Source: a virus. From it: a stretch of 55,952 nt of DNA. The position numbers and the translations under genes were made by a program. Location of the stretch: IMG/VR virus record IMGVR_UViG_3300032117_000033, positions 1 to 55,952 of that record; one strand, written 5' to 3'. This document shows positions 6,911-15,200 of this stretch, in pieces; position 1 is the first letter of the stretch; each line of letters opens with the position of its first letter. The notes beneath the pieces are model-generated. The model did not search any database. It was not told the DNA's origin and worked only from the letters and a program-made list of their open reading frames with translations.

Positions 6911-7083
6911 TCAGCGGTGAACCACCGGTCGAGATGATCACCTGGACCCGGCAGAAGCTCAAAAGGTTCAAGAAGGCGCTCAAGAAGGCCTCCAAGGAAT
7001 CGGTGTTCGAGTTCGAAGGACACCAGTTCGTGGTAGGCTATGGAGAGTACCTGGTTGAGTATCTTGAGGACAAACTGAAATAA
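6907..7083 (+). CDS. Small hypothetical protein (58 aa)
   Basis: The frame begins MISGEPPVEMITWTRQK at the ATGA overlap with the upstream stop. It has a lysine-rich helix (KLKRFKKALKKASK) followed by two short strands (VFEFEGHQFVVGYG) and an acidic end. Composition and coupling support a real gene. No function was recognised. Confidence 0.65.
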   Translation: MISGEPPVEMITWTRQKLKRFKKALKKASKESVFEFEGHQFVVGYGEYLVEYLEDKLK

Positions 7084-7088
7084 TCAAC

Positions 7089-7155
7089 AGGCCGGGATGG
7101 CCAGCTAAACACAACCTGCTAGGCGCACGATCTGTCCCGTGCAACATCCCGGCCT
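7089..7155 (+). promoter_or_regulatory. Three-way-junction leader before the annealing protein
   Basis: AGGCCGGGATG (7089-7099) pairs perfectly with CATCCCGGCCT (7145-7155), closing a 45-nt interior. Inside, CCAGC (7101-7105) can pair with GCTAGG (7118-7123, one bulge), and GCACG (7125-7129) pairs with CGTGC (7138-7142). The resulting three-way junction ends 19 bp before the ATG of the Rad52-like gene. It resembles a cis-regulatory RNA or riboswitch-like leader, or a protein-binding autoregulatory site. No known riboswitch class was recognised. Confidence 0.5.
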
Positions 7156-7174
7156 ATCCTTTGAAAGACAAACT

Positions 7175-8455
7175 ATGACTGAAGAAGAAGAAGCAGAACT
7201 GATTGAAGAACACGAGAACACGGCCATGCCGATCGCAGTTCGATCGCCAGAGCCGGAGAAGCCGCCCATGACAGCGGCTCAAGCGAAGGTCCAGGCCATT
7301 GCGGACCTTACTCACAGCGCCTACCAGAAGGCGTCCACGCTCCAGCTCACCAAGGAGGAGAGCGATGCGTTGCAGGCGGACTTCCCGGACGATGCGTTCT
7401 TCACGGGCGCGGCCGGGAAAGAGAACCTGATCTACATTGCCCACCCGCACTTGCGAGAGCGCCTGACCAAGGTGTTCGGAATGGGGGGATGGGCTTTGAT
7501 CACTCGGTCGCGGTGGGACGTTCCCTTCAAGACCGAGAAGGGTGTGGACGGGACCAACGTCTATGTCGAGGCCATGTTAGTGATCCGCGGTTGCTTCGTA
7601 GCCGAGGCAATCGGGGACATGGCTTACTACCCCAAGAACCAGCAGACCAACTACGGGGATGCGGTGGAGGGGGCGGAGAGCGCAGCCCTCAGGCGGTGCT
7701 GCAAGAAGTTCGGGATCGGACTCCAGGCCTGGAAGAAGGACTGGATCGAGGGATGGTGGCAGAGGCGCCGGGACCCCAAGCAGCCGATGGGCGCCACGCC
7801 AAGGGCCAAGCCCAAGGAAGCCGCACCAGCCCCCAAGCTGCCGACGGAGGCAACCAGGGCCTGGATGATCGCCCAGCTCAACATCGGTCCCGGACAACCG
7901 GCCAGGAAGCTGGCAACCGAGTACTTCGAGAAGATCTCGGCGCTGATCCCGGGGGAACAGGTGGAGGATCTGCCTCTCCAGTTCGTCCCGTTCAGCAAGC
8001 AGGAGCTGGAAGCCCTGGCATCCTGCCTGGCCAACTTTGAGGCTGGCGGGGATGCGGTGAGGGCCTTCGAGCCTCATTATGAGACAAAGGAGAGCAAGCC
8101 TGTCCAGAAACAGGACAAACCCATTGAGGTTCCTCGAGTGAAAGCCGAGGAATCCCAGTCGGGAGATGTGAACGAGTGGTTCATGGACATCGTGGTCCCG
8201 GTGCCTCGGAAGGGGCAGAAGCGGGACGAGTATATGAAGGATCCGGACACGATCCGATCCCTCTACGACGCGCGGCACGACGACGAAGACGCGCGTAAGC
8301 GTCTCTGGGGCTTCGTGAATCACTACGAGCCCAAGGGTTGGGAGAAGAAGGACGGCACCAAGATGCCGCCCGGTGACGCGGACATCAAGTTCCGGGAGGC
8401 GTTAGACGCCTTCAACGACTGGTTCGAGAAGGAGCACCCCGATGAGAGCTTGTAA
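7175..8455 (+). CDS. Rad52/Mgm101-family single-strand annealing protein
   Basis: This 426-residue protein has a core at about residues 60-185 typical of phage Rad52/22-like annealing proteins: IAHPHLRERLTKVFG, a WDVPF strand, VYVEAMLVIRG, and the signature GDAVEGAESAALRRCCKKFGIG. Such proteins anneal complementary single strands during phage recombination. A proline-rich linker and a variable acidic C-terminus follow. The start at 7175 was chosen because it lies after the structured leader; a frame from 7139 would run through it. An exonuclease partner lies at 8793. Confidence 0.85.
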   Translation: MTEEEEAELIEEHENTAMPIAVRSPEPEKPPMTAAQAKVQAIADLTHSAYQKASTLQLTKEESDALQADFPDDAFFTGAAGKENLIYIAHPHLRERLTKVFGMGGWALITRSRWDVPFKTEKGVDGTNVYVEAMLVIRGCFVAEAIGDMAYYPKNQQTNYGDAVEGAESAALRRCCKKFGIGLQAWKKDWIEGWWQRRRDPKQPMGATPRAKPKEAAPAPKLPTEATRAWMIAQLNIGPGQPARKLATEYFEKISALIPGEQVEDLPLQFVPFSKQELEALASCLANFEAGGDAVRAFEPHYETKESKPVQKQDKPIEVPRVKAEESQSGDVNEWFMDIVVPVPRKGQKRDEYMKDPDTIRSLYDARHDDEDARKRLWGFVNHYEPKGWEKKDGTKMPPGDADIKFREALDAFNDWFEKEHPDESL

Positions 8456-8714
8456 TGGCCCACCCTTGCCCCCAGGACATGGTGAATGCCATCAAGGAGG
8501 GGGCTTAACCCCAGCCCAGGTAAAACGGATCAATCAGTGGGGTCAAACGCGTCGTAGGGCTGTAGAACGCTCCTGGCGAGGGGTCTGTAGCCCCAGGACG
8601 GCGATCAAGCTCCAATGCTTGGATTGCTGCGGGGAGGACGAGCGTGCTATAACCGAGTGCGGTGATCGGTGCTGTCCTCTATGGAGGTTCAGGCCGTTTC
8701 AGCGCCAGCAATAG
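8442..8714 (+). CDS. Cysteine-rich small phage protein
   Basis: The 90-residue protein overlaps the upstream gene by 14 bp and has GGAG seven bases before its ATG. Its second half holds the pattern AIKLQCLDCCGED...ECGDRCCPLWRFRPF. This is familiar from many small phage proteins that carry four to six conserved cysteines and end in CPLW..RPF. It is probably metal-binding. The molecular role is unknown. Confidence 0.75.
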   Translation: MRACNGPPLPPGHGECHQGGGLTPAQVKRINQWGQTRRRAVERSWRGVCSPRTAIKLQCLDCCGEDERAITECGDRCCPLWRFRPFQRQQ

Positions 8715-8725
8715 GTCGGGAGGTA

Positions 8726-8764
8726 GCCCCCGGGAGGGTTGGGTAACGTTCCCGGGGGCATTTT
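8726..8764 (+). terminator. Terminator-like hairpin
   Basis: GCCCCCGGGA (8726-8735) pairs perfectly with TCCCGGGGGC (8750-8759) around a 14-nt loop. ATTTTA follows. The short T tract makes it a weak intrinsic terminator or attenuator. It precedes the AAGGACAG box of the exonuclease gene by 24 bp. Confidence 0.6.
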
Positions 8765-8792
8765 AACGATAAACATTCAATGAAAGGACAGT

Positions 8793-9569
8793 ATGACAGC
8801 AGTAAATGTAAGAAGATCGGAAAGTAGCCACTGGTACACCCAGTCTGGGGAACCGTGCTACGAGTTGAAGAAGAAGTCAGGGCCGGGAATGAAGCGGCCA
8901 ACACTGGCGGATGCCAGAGAGTTGGGTCTACTTCCAAGTGTCACAACTTTACTCAAGGTGCTGGCAAAACCAGCCCTACAGGACTGGTTAATCGCCCAGG
9001 CGGTAAGGGCGGTGATGGACACGCCCAGGCTCGAGGGAGAGACAAACGACCAGTTCGTGGAGAGGGTGCTGGTCACCGAGCGCATCCAGGACAGGGAGGC
9101 CGCTGGAGCGGCAGACTTGGGCAGCTCAATTCACGATGCCCTGGAAGAGGCAGTGGGTGGAAGGCCTTATGATGCCAAGTGGCGGCCGTATGTCTTCCCG
9201 GTGCTGGATGCAATTCAAGGGATGGGCAAGGTGGTCAAGTCAGAGTTCATCCTGGTTGGCAATGGCTACGCCGGAAGGTCGGACATCCTGATCGAGAACG
9301 AGAGGGAGCTGATTGTTGGGGACTTCAAAACTACCCGGTCGGTCCCACCGAAGGAGCCGTGGATCGAGGCAAGGCTACAGACCGCTGCCTATGCCAAGTG
9401 CCTGGGGAACGTGGCTGACAAGCATATCCTGACAGCGGTAATCTACATCAGCACCGTCAACATCGGTGAAGTGAAAGTGTTTATGAACGAGAACTGGCCG
9501 GAGATCTACGAGAAGGGATTCCTGCCGATTCTCAACTTTTGGAGATGGTCCAACTCATATTCCCCATGA
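8793..9569 (+). CDS. PD-(D/E)XK exonuclease of the recombination module
   Basis: The 258-residue protein matches the RecB/Cas4-like nuclease pattern: LPSVTTLLKVLAKP near the N-terminus, GSSIHDALEE with H114, E151, GYAGRSDILI with D164, IVGDFKTT with D177 and K179, and LQTAAYAKCLG with Q196 and Y200. With the annealing protein at 7175 it forms the usual exonuclease plus single-strand-annealing pair. AAGGACAG lies one base before the ATG. Its stop overlaps the start of a 29-residue membrane peptide. Confidence 0.85.
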   Translation: MTAVNVRRSESSHWYTQSGEPCYELKKKSGPGMKRPTLADARELGLLPSVTTLLKVLAKPALQDWLIAQAVRAVMDTPRLEGETNDQFVERVLVTERIQDREAAGAADLGSSIHDALEEAVGGRPYDAKWRPYVFPVLDAIQGMGKVVKSEFILVGNGYAGRSDILIENERELIVGDFKTTRSVPPKEPWIEARLQTAAYAKCLGNVADKHILTAVIYISTVNIGEVKVFMNENWPEIYEKGFLPILNFWRWSNSYSP

Positions 9570-9655
9570 ACCACCCCATCGCCCTATCCATCCTGATCGG
9601 AACCCTGATCCTGGTGCTGTGGATAGCCATAGACTACTGGAGGAGGGGGGATTAA
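9566..9655 (+). CDS. 29-residue single-pass membrane peptide
   Basis: The frame starts in an ATGA overlap with the exonuclease stop. It reads MNHPIALSILIGTLILVLW followed by IAIDYWRRGD: one hydrophobic segment and a positive C-terminal end. The overlap and clean membrane pattern support expression. A role in membrane placement of the nuclease, or in lysis, is possible but untested. Confidence 0.55.
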   Translation: MNHPIALSILIGTLILVLWIAIDYWRRGD

Positions 9656-9660
9656 GTTAG

Positions 9661-9700
9661 CTTGACATAACCAAAGGTATCTTGACATAACCCCTTGACA
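9661..9700 (+). promoter_or_regulatory. Tandem CTTGACATAACC repeats, possible promoter array
   Basis: CTTGACATAACC occurs at 9661-9672 and 9681-9692, exactly 20 bp apart, and a third TTGACA is at 9695-9700. TTGACA matches the sigma-70 -35 consensus. Downstream -10 candidates are weak (TTTAAG at 9704-9709, TAGGAC at 9723-9728). The array stands directly before the long structured RNA candidate and could drive or control it. Confidence 0.45.
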
Positions 9701-9731
9701 CCCCTTTAAGGGAGGGGCAGGATAGGACAAG

Positions 9732-10344
9732 ATGAATAAGCCAACCATGTCAGATGCAATTTCCGGTGCAAGCCGGAATCTGAACCTTGGCTGGTTCATC
9801 TCAACCCCATCGGTCGAAAGACCGGTGGGGTGTTTCTCTGAACGGCCAGAGACCATACGGTAGCCGAAACCTGCGCGGCCCAGCTTTGGCTGGTGCTGCG
9901 GTTAGGGGTGAGCGAGGACGGAAGACTTCCCGCCCAACGAGATGGAAAACGATTGTCCTTTGAATGCTTTGACCGGAACCACGGTTAAGCGAAGGCGCGA
10001 ACACTGCCAGCCTGACGGGGTGCGTGGCGCGTCAACCAGGGCCAGCTACCGGCGAGAACGTCTCCGGTACGGACATAGCCCCAGTCGTCCGGCAACACCG
10101 GAACTCGAAACCAGTGGACTGGCACGGCCAAGGCACTCAGAGGACAAAGGTTTTCCCTTTCCTATCAGAAGGCGGTTGCATGCCCTCGGACCGTATCAAA
10201 ATCGAGGCCGAATCTTCAGTGGTTAGGGGACCCGGAAGCCACCGGGAGTCCGCAGAAAAGGCCACTATAAATAAGCGCGGACGGTTACCCTCCTGTCTTA
10301 CTTCCTCGGCTGGCTGCCAAGGGGGGTAAGGGGGGTTTTGGCAG
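9732..10344 (+). ncRNA. Candidate large structured noncoding RNA (about 600 nt)
   Basis: No convincing gene exists in this stretch, but it is dense in hairpins. They are: CAGA/TCTG with TTCCGG/CCGGAA (9751-9782); a 12-bp stem capped by a GAAA tetraloop (9804-9831); TCTCTG/CAGAGA (9835-9852); CCAGC-TTTG-GCTGG (9880-9893); GCTTTGACCG/CGGTTAAGC (9966-9990); TACCG-GAGA/TCTC-CGGTA (10047-10069); CCCGG/CCGGG inside AGTGG/CCACT (10218-10266); and CTGCCAA/TTGGCAG (10314-10344). Size, phage setting and density recall the ornate RNAs GOLLD and ROOL, although no signature was matched. A 43-codon ORF starts at 9732 but looks unlike a protein. Confidence 0.55.
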
Positions 10345-10348
10345 AGGT

Positions 10349-10621
10349 ATGGAGATGATTATGGTATTGAACTACGAACTGATTACTGCGTTAGGTACAC
10401 TCAACTCCTATCAGCTTAGGTTGTTGGGCATTGGCTGGCCACCAAGAAGGGGATGGATCTACCATCTTGTGGGCCAGGAGATCACAGACGATATGTTCCG
10501 AATTCTAGTGGAGCCAAAGGGTCCCAGGAAGAAGGCGGAGCGAATACAGATACTGAAACGGCATGGTATTTCACCATCCAAACTATTCCAGAGCAAAATT
10601 AAATACGAAAGGACAGTATGA
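10349..10621 (+). CDS. Small hypothetical protein, possibly DNA-binding
   Basis: The frame gives up to 90 residues. ATG 10361 is a better start (GGAG six bases upstream) and gives 86. It contains WPPRRGWIYHLVGQEIT and a basic helical end (KKAERIQILKRHGISPSKLF). The stop overlaps the next ATG. It sits directly after the CTGCCAA/TTGGCAG hairpin, so its start may be controlled by that structure. No family was recognised. Confidence 0.6.
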   Translation: MEMIMVLNYELITALGTLNSYQLRLLGIGWPPRRGWIYHLVGQEITDDMFRILVEPKGPRKKAERIQILKRHGISPSKLFQSKIKYERTV

Positions 10622-10917
10622 ACATGCAGGAGCAGATCAACCTCTTGTGTAAGAGGATGGCAGGTCTGGAGTCAGAGATCAGGATTCTTAAACAATCCCC
10701 CCCTTCCCTCGAAAAGGAGAATGCCGGGGGATCTAAGGACGCCTGGCTTATCTCCAAGAAGATGGAGGCGCTGGAGAGGGTGGCTCAGGGGATCAAGGAT
10801 CGGTTCTCCAGCGAGGTGGCCTTCGGGGTTCAGTGGGACTCGCCGGAGAAGAAGAAGGAATACCTTGGGGTCAAACGACAGATCAAACAACTCAACGGGC
10901 AGTTGGCAAGCCTATGA
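10618..10917 (+). CDS. Coiled-coil hypothetical protein
   Basis: The 99-residue protein begins MNMQEQINLLCKRMAGL and consists mainly of heptad-like helices, with a small disordered insert and a lysine-rich end. AAGGACAG lies one base before the ATG, and ATGA overlaps link it to both neighbours. It is probably an oligomeric accessory protein. No function was recognised. Confidence 0.65.
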   Translation: MNMQEQINLLCKRMAGLESEIRILKQSPPSLEKENAGGSKDAWLISKKMEALERVAQGIKDRFSSEVAFGVQWDSPEKKKEYLGVKRQIKQLNGQLASL

Positions 10918-11231
10918 AGAAACAACGCAAGCGGTTTGAAACCGCCCAACAGATCAATGACGCCATCGACCAGTACAAGTCCAAGGCCCGGAAGATGATC
11001 GATCACGCGGTCAACCTTGAGTACCTGGCCGGGCAACTGGCCATGGCCGGTCCGCTGGAGGCCGAGAACGTCCTGTACAAACGGGCCGTCGCGCGTAAGC
11101 TGCGCGTGTCGGCGTTCAACATCGAGAAGAACAAACTGCCCAAACTCAAGGAGAAGCTCTCGGAGTTTATGACTCCGCAGCTTCCCGGTTTGGATGATGG
11201 CGATCCCAGCATCCCAGCCAAACTGACATGA
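10914..11231 (+). CDS. Basic helical hypothetical protein
   Basis: The start at ATG 10914 overlaps the upstream stop (ATGA) and gives 105 residues beginning MKKQRKRFETAQQINDAID. The protein is helical and rich in lysine, with a proline-containing acidic tail (PQLPGLDDGDPS). Its stop overlaps the next ATG, making a four-gene coupled run. No family was recognised. Confidence 0.65.
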   Translation: MKKQRKRFETAQQINDAIDQYKSKARKMIDHAVNLEYLAGQLAMAGPLEAENVLYKRAVARKLRVSAFNIEKNKLPKLKEKLSEFMTPQLPGLDDGDPSIPAKLT

Positions 11232-11554
11232 TTATGAAAGATCAGGAAATAAACATCGCCATCGCGGAGGCGTGCGGGTGGAAATGGAATTACGAAACGG
11301 CAGGGTGGCATGGGCCGGATGGCAGGTTTGAAACCAAATTCGACAGGAAACTTCCCGACTACTGCCACGACCTCAACGCGATGCACGAGGCGGAAACCGT
11401 TTTATATCGGGACCAGCCACATTCATGGCAGGAGTACACGGACCAACTCCGGATTGTGTGTGAATATCCAATCCATCGCGCCACCGCCCACCAGCGTGCC
11501 GTGGCTTTCCTTCGGTGCAAGGGACTGTGGAAGGAGGAATCACATGGCCTGTAG
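11228..11554 (+). CDS. Phage ABA-sandwich domain protein
   Basis: The 108-residue protein shows the pattern NIAIAEACGWKW, then W..PDG, then LPDYCHDLNAMHEAE. This is typical of the small phage ABA-sandwich family, which is common in phage genomes and of unknown biochemical role. Coupling by ATGA to the upstream gene supports the start. Confidence 0.75.
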   Translation: MIMKDQEINIAIAEACGWKWNYETAGWHGPDGRFETKFDRKLPDYCHDLNAMHEAETVLYRDQPHSWQEYTDQLRIVCEYPIHRATAHQRAVAFLRCKGLWKEESHGL

Positions 11555-11750
11555 GGATCTTTTTAATAGCGCCTACGTACGCCGGGCCAGCCTGGATGCG
11601 CCGGTCAGGATCCACCCCAGATGCCACCCAAAGGCAGGGGTTGACGTATTCGTTGACACCCAGAATCACTCGGTCATTCTGGTGTGCAGCAGATGCGATA
11701 GAACTATTGCGTGTGTTAAAGCTGCTCCATTTAGTAAGAAGATTGAATAA
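11544..11750 (+). CDS. Small zinc-ribbon-like protein
   Basis: The start at ATG 11544 has a strong Shine-Dalgarno (AAGGAGG) and overlaps the upstream gene by 11 bp. The 68-residue product begins MACRDLFNSAYVRRAS and contains HPRCHPKAG and VCSRCDRT, a likely zinc-binding pair of knuckles. No precise family was recognised. Confidence 0.65.
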   Translation: MACRDLFNSAYVRRASLDAPVRIHPRCHPKAGVDVFVDTQNHSVILVCSRCDRTIACVKAAPFSKKIE

Positions 11751-11752
11751 TT

Positions 11753-11836
11753 ATGGGAACAAAGAGAAACTGCTGGTGGCAAATCACACACGGAATGTCA
11801 CACACTCATGGAACAGAGTATGATAAAGCTAAATGA
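11753..11836 (+). CDS. Possible 27-residue peptide
   Basis: A short frame, MGTKRNCWWQITHGMSH..., starts two bases after the upstream stop and overlaps the next gene. No Shine-Dalgarno is seen. Adjacency is the main support, so this is tentative. Confidence 0.25.
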   Translation: MGTKRNCWWQITHGMSHTHGTEYDKAK

Positions 11837-12263
11837 CATCAAGAGCCCAGCTCTGCGCAGGCGGATCGAGGATGCCCTGCACAACGCGGAGATGATCAAG
11901 CACGAGTTGCAGAACGTGGTGACGGTCAAGACTCCCGTGAAGAAGCGCATACGGCAGCGTTCCAAGCCAGCTCTTAACAAGCTGGAACAGGAGGCTCTGG
12001 ATACTCTGCACAGCCGATTCCCGTTCTCCACCTTCCGGCCTCACTGCCTGAACCTGGAGATCGCAAATGGAACCTGGTTGTGCCCGGACATCGTTGAGTT
12101 TGCTGCCGAGCCGCCCTTGAGGATCTACGAGGTAAAAGGAAAACAAGCTTGGGAGGACTCCATCATCAAGCTGAAGGTGGCGGCAAGAACCTGGAAGGAG
12201 TTCCACTGGTGGCTGATGTGGAAGGACGATCTGGCCTGGCACTCCCAGAGAGTGCTGCCTTAG
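11808..12263 (+). CDS. PD-(D/E)XK nuclease, DUF1064-like
   Basis: The protein is 151 residues, or 147 from the ATG at 11820. The N-terminal half is basic and helical. The C-terminal half has FRPHCLNLEIANGTWLCPD, then LRIYEVKGKQAW, then IIKLKVAARTWKEFHWWLM. This matches the CPD...E-x-K...K pattern of small phage nucleases of the DUF1064 type, thought to act as structure-specific endonucleases. It is the last plus-strand gene of the arm, and its stop overlaps the stop of the convergent 2,497-residue gene by three bases. Confidence 0.7.
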   Translation: MEQSMIKLNDIKSPALRRRIEDALHNAEMIKHELQNVVTVKTPVKKRIRQRSKPALNKLEQEALDTLHSRFPFSTFRPHCLNLEIANGTWLCPDIVEFAAEPPLRIYEVKGKQAWEDSIIKLKVAARTWKEFHWWLMWKDDLAWHSQRVLP

Positions 12264-15200
12264 GGCTCAGTAGGAGCCAAGCGCACGCCCGTGCCAGCCG
12301 ACAGACCGAACACGGCCAGGGAGATTGCCAGCTTCCTGGCTGTGGCGGTATCCATCCCAATCTGCCGCCACGTATCCAGCGCTTCTTCCAGCGGGATCGG
12401 CGAGATCTGCTGGCCCACCCATTCACCCATACCCCACGGTTCCACTCCCCTTCTTCGCAAGTAGGTCGGCACCTGGTCGCTGGACCACGGCAGCGGTCGG
12501 CGCGAGAAGTCCTGCTGCGTCGCCACATCGTAGGCAAAGCTGGCGAAGGGCGAGAACTTCCCCCGCGCATACCGGCCGATCGTGGTGTCCATCAGGTTCT
12601 GCCTGCCCTGGAGCTTCTCCATCTGGGACAGGTCGCCTTGCCCCGAGTGGAACGCATTGGCAAAGAGCTTCACGATCCCGATTAACGGATTCACCACCCC
12701 CACCTTGAACCCCGGAACCTTGAACCACATGAAGTCAGGCTTCCTGGGGTCGGTCAGGTTCACATCTTCATCGCTTCCAATCGCCTTCAAAAACCCCTGG
12801 TTCATCGCCAGCATCGAGTAATACATCCCCACCATCGCCGCCTTCTGGCGGATCTCACTCTTGGCCCACAGGATCTGCTCCGGACTGGCGTTCTTGCCCG
12901 GCCTGATGATGTCCAGCGCCTTGACCAGGTCGGTGGCCATCGCCCACCTAGACGCTTCCAGATTGGGAGCGAACATGGCCCAGTTGAGCGCCTCATGGAA
13001 GTGGGTCTTCACGATCCCGGTGGCATGGTTGACGCTGTCGGCGATGTACTTGCCCATGATCTTCCCTGATTCACCGGTCTTCATGTGCTCCGGCAGGGTG
13101 TCCCACCACTGCTCCGCGCGGTTATGGCGCAGGAGCTTGAGCACGTCGAACCCTCTCCCGCCAATCAGCCCTCCAAGCTTCTTCTTCTCGAACCACTTCT
13201 TCAGCATCTCGATCTGGTAGTCATCGGTGATCTGCCTTGGATCGCACTTCAGGTCGCAGATGTTCACCCAGAAGTCAAACCGAGGCTTGTTTTGCAAGTC
13301 CATCATCACAGCGGCATGGTAGTCCCTCCCGGATAGCCCCTTGGCGCCGAAGGTCATCTTGTACATGTCCAGCCATACCGGGAAGTAGGTCTTCCAGGCG
13401 TAGGGGTTGAACGCCATGTTCCCAGCGTGGGTCACTAGCGGCACCATGCCGTGGCCGAAGATCTTGTCCATGAAGAAGTACCGAGGGATCCTGCGGATGA
13501 ATTGCAGCCAGCCGGGATAGCGGCGGTTCTTGAGCCAGTTCTTGGCATCCTGAACCACCCGGTTCTCAATGCGCATCTTCTCCAGGGCATCGGCGGTCAG
13601 GTGCTTGAGTGTCCGATTAGTGGACAGTGCCGCCAGCAGCCTGTCCATCGGCAATCCAGTCTCCTGGGAAGCCCGGAACCACAGCTCCAGAGGGTCCTTG
13701 ATCACCTTGTCCTTGGGGTCCAGGAACACCTGCTTGACCACGTTGAACACATGGTAGGCCTCGATTGGCCGGGGGTGATACCCCTTGGGGTCAGCCTTGA
13801 CCGCCCGGGCGATGGCGGCCTTGCTCTCTTCGATCGTTGGACGCTTGCGGGTAAGGATCTCCCTGGCCTCTTTGGTGGACTCGCCTGAGGCGATGAAGTT
13901 GTCCAGGAAAATATCTCGGATTTCCTGGGAGATGGCCCTGATCTTTCCCAGGTAGTTGTCGTACTTGTTCCCTATCGCCTTGACCTTGCGCATTTCCTCT
14001 AGCCAGCGCTCATCGGTCAGGTCGCCCTTGTTGGACAGGTCCATCATTATCTCGTAGCCGACATTGGCCAGAGCGTCCTCGGTCTTATGGTCCAGCGGCG
14101 GCAGATCCTTGGACTGCTTGGCCATCATGGGCATACCCTCAATCACACTCAGATAGTCCTCAGCCGCTTCACGGTTTTCCCTGGCCTGCCTCAGCGCTTC
14201 GTTGATGGCAGCCGCGTTGCCCTTATCGGTCGCGGTGGGTGCTGCGGCCTTGCTCAGGGCGCTCACCGCCTTCTCTCGCTCCTTCCTGGCCACCTTGACA
14301 CCGTCCACCATGTCCCGGATGTGCTGATCGTCCTCGACGGTTATATCCCCTTCGTCTTCTTCCTCCACCTGCCTGCGGATGGAAGTGTAGTTCCCCATGT
14401 CATCCAGATCTCCCTGGAACACCTTGCCGGTTTCCGACCAGGTGGTCTTGAAGGTGTTGCTGTACCGGGTTCCCCATGCCTTGGATTGCTCCTGAGCCAT
14501 CTTGGTCTGGTCGGACCCAAATCCGGTGTCGATCGCAATGTTGTCGGCGTTCTCGTCCAGCAACTGCCAGGCGTGACGGCCGATCGCGGCAGCCTCGAGT
14601 GGGTTCACCACCACCCCTTCCTCGGCCATGTTCATCATCCTCAGGGCATCGTCCCACCCCTTCCAGGACTTCCTTCCCATAACGGCCAGCTCCTGATCCC
14701 CCATGCTCTTGCGTATCTCAGTGATCGCCAACGCACGGTGACCCTGTTCCAGCTCTCCCCTGGCCCGGTTGGACGGTCCATATCCGCCCATGCCCAGGCG
14801 CATGGCCGGACCGGTTTCCTCTCTCGGAGGGTGCTGGTAGCCCGGTGGAGCTTCTCTGGGTGGCCTGCCAAGGGTTTCCGGACCCCTATTGGCCAACTGG
14901 GCGTAGATCTGGGTTCCCCACCTGGGCGGAGCCACACCGGCAGCATGCTCCTTCACGTACCTCTGTGACCCGGGATCAAGAAGTTGTGGAGGAATGCTCT
15001 CAGCTCCACCTGGAGGTGGCGTAGGCCCTAGCCTGCGGTAGGCCGGGACTCCGCCTCCGCGCTGTTCGGCGGTGGGCGGGATGCCCTTGCCGCGCAGCTC
15101 CACCATCCGTGACTCGGCCTCCGGGCGGGTGATCCGGGGTGGGAACTTGGGTCCCTTGCGTCCGGGGTATTCGCTGTAGATCCCCCACTGCTTGAGCCAG

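Noticed and set aside
7577-8323. 248-codon minus-strand frame opposite the annealing protein
   Set aside because: Shadow of a gene with a clear family signature.
9942-10329. Frames of 94 and 101 codons inside the RNA candidate
   Set aside because: Arg/Ser/Pro-rich with no start signal, and they cross stable hairpins. The region looks like RNA.
9720-10344. tmRNA, RNase P RNA or group I intron
   Set aside because: No tmRNA ends, no RNase P GAGGAAAGTCC-type core and no split gene around it were seen.
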